Source: Streptomyces flavochromogenes (GTDB lineage: Bacteria > Actinomycetota > Actinomycetes > Streptomycetales > Streptomycetaceae). From it: a stretch of DNA of 64,000 nucleotides. The translations under genes and the position numbers were made by a program. The stretch is taken from positions 248,001-312,000 of the forward strand of contig NZ_JNZO01000002.1 of NCBI RefSeq assembly GCF_000717595.1, given 5' to 3'. Of this stretch, positions 59,916 through 64,000 are shown piece after piece. The notes beneath the pieces were generated by a model. The model saw only the letters and a list, made by a program, of their open reading frames with translations. It did not search any database and had not been told where the DNA came from. Positions within the stretch are counted from its first letter, which is position 1. The number at the start of each line of letters is the position of its first letter.

Positions 59916-62840
59916 TCAGGCGTGGAAACCGATGTGCGCCAGGCGCAGGTCCCCGCGCAGCTCCACACGGAGGTCCGCCACCTCCCGCGCGACGAGAGGG
60001 GCGCGCACCGTCCGGTAGACGTAGGGACCGCCCGTGGCCGGGACCTCGATGCGGGCGATGCCGGAGACGCCTGCGACGCGGTCCGGGCCCGTGCCGTGGG
60101 CGGTGCCGAGGACCACCTTGCCGCCGGTCTCGCCCGCGACGGTGACGGTCACCTCGGTGACCCCGTCGCCGAAGTCGCAGGAGTGGTAGACGAGCATGCC
60201 CACCGTGTCCGCCTCGGCCTCCGTGCACGGGTCCGCCGAGGTCACCGCCTCCCCCGCGGCCTTCGTACGGTCCACGATGACCGTCCCGGACTGCTCGTCG
60301 TAGTCGACCGCGGCGAGACCGTCCCCCAGGACCGGGCGCGGCCCCGGCGCCTCGCCGGCCACCTCGACGCGGACCGTGCGGCGGATGTCACCGACGGACG
60401 CGCCCGCGTGGATCTCGTACGGGCCGGGCTCCACCGTCCACCGGCCGTGGGCCACGTCCCAGTGGCCGAGCGCCGTGAGCGGCACCGCGAAGGAGAGCGA
60501 GGCGGCCGCGCCCGGCGCGAGGTGGACCCGTTCGTGGGCGAGCAGTTCGCGGTGCGGGCGCGGCACGGAGGGGGCGACGGCCCGCCCGTACACCTGGACG
60601 ACCTCGTCGGCGGCGACGGCACCACTGTTGGCGACCGTGCACGAGATCCGTACCGTCTCCCCGTCCACGGCTGCCGTCAGTTCCTGGTACGCGAACGTCG
60701 TGTACGACAGACCGTGTCCGAAGGGGAACAGCGGTGTGCCGTCGAAGTACAGATACGTCTGACGGCCGCCGATGACGTCGTAGTCGAAGAGATCCGGCAG
60801 GTCCGCGTCCGTCGCGTACCAGGTCTGGGGGAGCCTGCCCGCGGGGGAGACGTCCCCGGCGAGCGTCCGGGCGAGCGCCGTGCCCGCCGCCTGCCCGCCG
60901 TGCGCGGTCCACAGCAGGGCCGGGAGAGCGGCGGCGGCCTCCGCGACTGCGTACGGGTAGGAGGAGACCAGGACGAGTGCCGTCCGCGGGTTCGCCGCGA
61001 GCGCGGCCCGCCAGAGCCGCTCCTGGTGGGCCGGGAGAGCGAGCGTCGTCCGGTCCTCCGTCTCGCGGCCGTTGATGTGCGGGTCGTTGCCCGCGACGAC
61101 GATCACCGTGTCCGCCCCGGCGGCGGCCCGCGCGACCGCCTCCTCGCCCCGCTCGATCACCTCCACCGTGAAGGGTTCGGCGGGTTCCCGGTCGGCGGCA
61201 ACCTTCACGCCGTCGGCGGCGACAGAGACGTAGCCGCCCGTACCGAGGTGCAGAAGGAGGTGCTCGTGCGCATGCTGCTCATGGGTTTCGAGCCGGAAGG
61301 TCTCGTGCACGACCCAGCCGCCGGGCTCGTCCGCCGAGGCGCGGACGAACCCGTCCTCGGCGACCGACAGGTGGCGGCCGTCGGGGGCCCGCAGGGTCAG
61401 CACCCCGTCGCCCCAGTCGACCAGGGCGAGTTCCGAGCCCGCCGCGTCGGCGGTGAGCGGCGGCAGGTCGGTACGGCCGGCGAGCAGCGCCGGATCGAGT
61501 GCGGCCGCCGTACCCCGCCCCGCGCCGGCCGCCGCGCCCTGACTCTCGGGGACCCGCAGCGCGGCGCCGGACGCGGTCCGCAGCCGTATCCGGTCCACGC
61601 CCTCGGCGAACGTCACCCGGTCCGCGCCGAACCGCTCCCGCAGTCCGTCCAGCGGGGAGGATCGGTGGATCAGCGAGCCGCTGTACCAGTCCAGTTTGCA
61701 GGCATCGCCGAGCAGTCCGACCACGGCGATCCGGCGCCCGTCGTCCGCGAGGGGCAGCAGCGGGCCACCCGCCTCCAGTGGCTCGTTGCGCAGCAGGACG
61801 ACCGCCGCCTCCGCCGCCTCGCGGGCCAGCTCCCGGTGCTCGGGGGTGTCGAACCGGGCCTCGTCCGCGTACGGATCGAGCTCAGGGTCGAACTCGCCGA
61901 GCAGGAACCGCACCGTCAGCTGACGCCGTACCGCCCGGTCCACGTCCTCCTGGTCCACCAGACCGGCCTCCAGGGCCCGTCGCAGCCTCCCGAGGATCAC
62001 CGAACTGTCCGTGCCGTGGTCGGTGAAGGAGTCGACCCCGGCGCGCAGCGACGCGGCCACCGCTTCCTCGTGCGTCGCGAAGTACCCCTGGGAATCGGCC
62101 AGGTTGGAGGGCGCACCCGCATCCGAGCAGACCAGGAGTTCCTGGTCCGTCCAGGTGCGCAGCTCCTCCTCGATGTACGGGGAGAGGTGGTTGGGCCGGC
62201 CGTTGACGAGGTTGTACGCGGGCATCACCCCGGCCACCGCGCCCGCCTCGACGGGGCCCCGGAAGGCCCGCAGGTCGTACTCGTGCAGCACTCGTGGGCG
62301 TACCGAAGCGGAGGACGTGTCCCTGGCCGTCTCGTTGTTGTGCGCCAGCCAGTGCTTGAGGACGGGTGCCGTGCGCCAGTACACGGGATGGTCGCCACGC
62401 AGGCCCCGGGTGTACGCGGTGGCGATCGCGGCGGTCAGCGCCGGGTCCTCCGCGTACCCCTCCTCGCCGCGACCCCACAGGGGGTTGCGCAGCGGATTCA
62501 CCGTCGGCGCCCACAGGTTGAGCCCGACCCGGTCGTCCTTGGCGCGCATCGCGCGCGCCTCGCGGGAGACCGCCTCGCCGACCCGGCGCACCAACTCCGG
62601 GTGCCAGGTGGCTCCGAGGCCCACGGACTGCGGGAACACGGTCGCCGGTCCCATCCAGGCGACGCCGTGCAGGGCCTCCTGGCCGGTGCGGAAGGCGGCG
62701 AGGCCGACGCTGTCGGCCCCCGGCGTGAACTGGTGCAGGAGTGCGAGTCGTTCGCCGGCGGTGAGCCGGTCGAGCAGGTCGTCGACCCGGCGGGCGACGG
62801 GGAGCGCCGGGTCGTGGAAGGGCGGCCGGTGTGCAGTCAC
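59916..62840 (-). CDS. GH3 beta-glucosidase/xylosidase-like enzyme with extra domains
   Basis: A 974-residue protein from a GTG at 62840 preceded by AAGGGA. No signal peptide, so probably intracellular. The GH3 barrel shows VNPLRNPLWGRGEEGYAEDP, the substrate-binding LKHWLAHNNE and the nucleophile Asp240 in LLVCSDAGAPS. The second GH3 domain is interrupted at about residues 480-570 by a beta-trefoil/fascin-like insert (VLTLRAPDGRHLSVAEDGFV, LLLHLGTGGYVSVAADG). A fibronectin-like domain (PFGHGLSYTTFAY, VAADEVVQVYGR) and a C-terminal CBM6-like sandwich follow. The target is a beta-linked oligosaccharide; exact specificity is unknown. A GAAGCGCTTC operator lies 48 bases upstream. Confidence 0.9.
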   Translation of the reverse strand: MTAHRPPFHDPALPVARRVDDLLDRLTAGERLALLHQFTPGADSVGLAAFRTGQEALHGVAWMGPATVFPQSVGLGATWHPELVRRVGEAVSREARAMRAKDDRVGLNLWAPTVNPLRNPLWGRGEEGYAEDPALTAAIATAYTRGLRGDHPVYWRTAPVLKHWLAHNNETARDTSSASVRPRVLHEYDLRAFRGPVEAGAVAGVMPAYNLVNGRPNHLSPYIEEELRTWTDQELLVCSDAGAPSNLADSQGYFATHEEAVAASLRAGVDSFTDHGTDSSVILGRLRRALEAGLVDQEDVDRAVRRQLTVRFLLGEFDPELDPYADEARFDTPEHRELAREAAEAAVVLLRNEPLEAGGPLLPLADDGRRIAVVGLLGDACKLDWYSGSLIHRSSPLDGLRERFGADRVTFAEGVDRIRLRTASGAALRVPESQGAAAGAGRGTAAALDPALLAGRTDLPPLTADAAGSELALVDWGDGVLTLRAPDGRHLSVAEDGFVRASADEPGGWVVHETFRLETHEQHAHEHLLLHLGTGGYVSVAADGVKVAADREPAEPFTVEVIERGEEAVARAAAGADTVIVVAGNDPHINGRETEDRTTLALPAHQERLWRAALAANPRTALVLVSSYPYAVAEAAAALPALLWTAHGGQAAGTALARTLAGDVSPAGRLPQTWYATDADLPDLFDYDVIGGRQTYLYFDGTPLFPFGHGLSYTTFAYQELTAAVDGETVRISCTVANSGAVAADEVVQVYGRAVAPSVPRPHRELLAHERVHLAPGAAASLSFAVPLTALGHWDVAHGRWTVEPGPYEIHAGASVGDIRRTVRVEVAGEAPGPRPVLGDGLAAVDYDEQSGTVIVDRTKAAGEAVTSADPCTEAEADTVGMLVYHSCDFGDGVTEVTVTVAGETGGKVVLGTAHGTGPDRVAGVSGIARIEVPATGGPYVYRTVRAPLVAREVADLRVELRGDLRLAHIGFHA

Positions 62841-62887
62841 GTGCGAGTCCCTTGCAGAGGGGTGTGGAGGCCGGGAAGGCTGAGCTT

Positions 62888-62901
62888 TCGAAGCGCTTCG
62901 A
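62888..62901. promoter_or_regulatory. LacI-type operator upstream of GH3
   Basis: A perfect palindrome TCGAAGCGCTTCGA 48 bases before the GH3 start, identical to 14 inner bases of box A at 27954 and to the site at 63060. Confidence 0.85.
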
Positions 62902-63059
62902 TGCTCCGTGCGGGAGGAGTGGGTGTCAAGGCGTGGTCCACCACCATCTCCCCTACGTTCCAACCCACTTGGGTGTTCTCGTGCCGACGGGCAATCCCGA
63001 GAGATTCTCGGCGGCGACTCTTGCCGCGCCTGTGACGTTCACTTAACCTCGCAGCAATA

Positions 63060-63073
63060 TCGAAGCGCTTCGA
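63060..63073. promoter_or_regulatory. LacI-type operator upstream of the LplA-like gene
   Basis: A perfect palindrome TCGAAGCGCTTCGA 117 bases before the start of the binding-protein gene; second copy in this divergent region. Confidence 0.85.
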
Positions 63074-63189
63074 CTCTCGATCGTCGAGAGCGCCCGGGCT
63101 ATCGCCCCGCCCGCACCACCTCCACCACAGCCGGCCGGCACCCCCGCGGTCGCCGTATGTCCTGGCGCGTGCCATGAAGGGTTGACGCA

Positions 63190-64000
63190 ATGACGCCGAA
63201 CGCCGTCTCCACGGACTCCCGGAGATCCACCCCGAGCCGGAGCGGCTCCGGGCAGAGCCGCAGGGGCTTCCTCGCCTCCACCGCCGTCGCCGCCGCCGTG
63301 GCCGCCGGCGGCGCGCCGCTGCTCACGGCCTGCGGGGGCGGCGGCTCGGGCAGCGGGAAGAAGGACGGCACCACCACCGGCAAGGACGCGGCCAAGCTCC
63401 TCCCCGCCTTCGTCGCGAGCACCGTCGTCGCCCCCGACATCGCGCCGAAGAACGGCTCGGCGGCCGGCTTCACCCGCGCCATCCCCGGCGCGGAACTCAA
63501 GGCCTCCGTCACCGGGAGGAGGGGCAAGGGCGGCGCCCTCACGATCATGGCGCCGTTCTGGGGACCGCCGCCCGCCCCCGACAACCCGTACTACAAGGCC
63601 ATGAACGAGGCCATCGGAGTCCGGGCCACCTGGCAGAACCAGGACGGCAACGTCTACGACCAGAAGCTCGGCGCCGTCCTCGCCTCCAGCGAGATCCCCG
63701 ACGTGGTCGTCGTCCCCGGCTGGAACCTCGGCGGCAGGATACCCAGCGCCGTCGACGCCAAGTTCGAGGACCTCGGCCCGTATCTCTCGGGCGACAAGGT
63801 CAAGGCGTACCCCAACCTCGCGGCGATCCCCACCGACGCCTGGCAGCGTTCCATCTTCGGCGGCACACTCCGCGGTCTGCCCATGCCCGCCTCGTACGTC
63901 ACCAACATCGCGCCCTTCTACCGCAAGGACCTCTTCGACGCGAAGGGCTGGCAACTCCCCAAGAACGCCGACGAGTTCCTCGCCCTCGCCAAGGAGATCA
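63190..64000 (+). CDS. LplA/LipO-like sugar-binding lipoprotein (partial, runs off the right edge)
   Basis: The first 270 codons of an extracellular solute-binding protein from the ATG at 63190. An Arg-rich leader has the twin-arginine motif SRRGFLASTAVAAAVAAGG and a lipobox LLTAC near Cys48, so Tat export and lipid anchoring are predicted. The mature part (LTIMAPFWGPPPAPDNPYYK, ASSEIPDVVVVPGWNLGGR) fits the large LplA/LipO group of about 550 residues, which Bacillus subtilis encodes beside its rhamnogalacturonan genes. Permease genes are expected beyond the edge. It is divergent from GH3 and shares the same operator type, so the two probably belong to one regulon. Confidence 0.9.
   Translation, partial: MTPNAVSTDSRRSTPSRSGSGQSRRGFLASTAVAAAVAAGGAPLLTACGGGGSGSGKKDGTTTGKDAAKLLPAFVASTVVAPDIAPKNGSAAGFTRAIPGAELKASVTGRRGKGGALTIMAPFWGPPPAPDNPYYKAMNEAIGVRATWQNQDGNVYDQKLGAVLASSEIPDVVVVPGWNLGGRIPSAVDAKFEDLGPYLSGDKVKAYPNLAAIPTDAWQRSIFGGTLRGLPMPASYVTNIAPFYRKDLFDAKGWQLPKNADEFLALAKEI

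Larger units (their letters stand above)
62841..63189. promoter_or_regulatory. Divergent control region of GH3 and the LplA-like gene
   Basis: The 349-base gap contains two identical 14-bp palindromes (62888-62901, 63060-63073), one near each gene, mirroring the cebE/cebR arrangement. No small gene or RNA was recognised. Confidence 0.75.

Noticed and set aside
59922..63035. A 1037-codon open frame on the plus strand antisense to GH3
   Set aside because: Arg/Val/Gly-rich shadow composition; the opposite strand encodes a recognisable GH3 enzyme.
1..64000. Search for prophage, transposons, tRNA-linked islands or a secondary-metabolite cluster
   Set aside because: No integrase, transposase, tRNA, phage structural gene, PKS or NRPS was recognised; the TagC-like propeller alone does not indicate a prophage.

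Overview
This window is high-GC, densely coded DNA that reads as a Streptomyces (or very close actinomycete) chromosome. It has strong third-codon G/C bias, GTG starts and four-base start/stop overlaps, GC-rich hairpin terminators without U-tracts, SigE-type ECF sigma factors, and many Tat or lipoprotein exported proteins. The cellobiose genes cebR-cebE-cebF-cebG-bglC carry the canonical CebR boxes known from this genus. I see no rRNA, tRNA, CRISPR array, integrase or insertion sequence.

Left part (1-12.5 kb), housekeeping and miscellaneous genes: the 5' end of mutA at the edge, a small conserved protein, two minus-strand genes sharing a C-terminal domain (a Tat-exported one and a TagC-like beta-propeller), an iron-box-controlled DUF2470 protein, an MMPL exporter, an LLM-type F420 oxidoreductase, an HD hydrolase overlapping an ECF sigma / CU044_5270 pair, a secreted glycerophosphodiesterase and a large secreted beta-propeller-like protein.

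Cellulose block (12.5-26.2 kb): GH1 beta-glucosidase (bglC), the cellobiose/cellotriose importer cebG-cebF-cebE, the divergent regulator cebR, an imine-reductase-like pseudogene, two minus-strand CBM2 cellulases (GH6, GH5) and a divergent CBM2-GH48 exocellulase. Three perfect TGGGAGCGCTCCCA CebR boxes tie this together. Secreted cellulases release cello-oligomers, CebEFG imports them with an ATPase encoded elsewhere (presumably MsiK), BglC makes glucose, and CebR releases DNA when cellobiose is present.

Pectin and hemicellulose block (26.3-64 kb): a GH51 arabinofuranosidase; a plus-strand rhamnogalacturonan operon (binding protein, two permeases, DUF624/YesL-like protein, YetA/PcRGLX-like putative lyase, SGNH acetylesterase); an internally deleted GH2 beta-galactosidase remnant facing a LacI regulator; an ECF sigma/anti-sigma pair, a DUF2269-like protein and a PadR locus, and YjbQ. 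A long minus-strand pectin/arabinan operon follows (permeases, Gfo/Idh oxidoreductase, DUF6807, GH43, binding protein, acetylesterase, PL1 pectate lyase, CE8 pectin methylesterase), then a GntR-DHDPS-IlvD sugar-acid operon, a YicI-like alpha-xylosidase (GH31), a PPOX protein, a secreted decapeptide-repeat protein, a GH3 glycosidase and the start of an LplA-like binding protein. A second operator family centred on GAAGCGCTTC lies upstream of the rhamnogalacturonan operon, the pectin operon, GH3 and the last binding protein, with a weaker copy before GH31. This suggests a second LacI-type regulon whose regulator is not identified with certainty. None of the importers in the window has its own ATPase.
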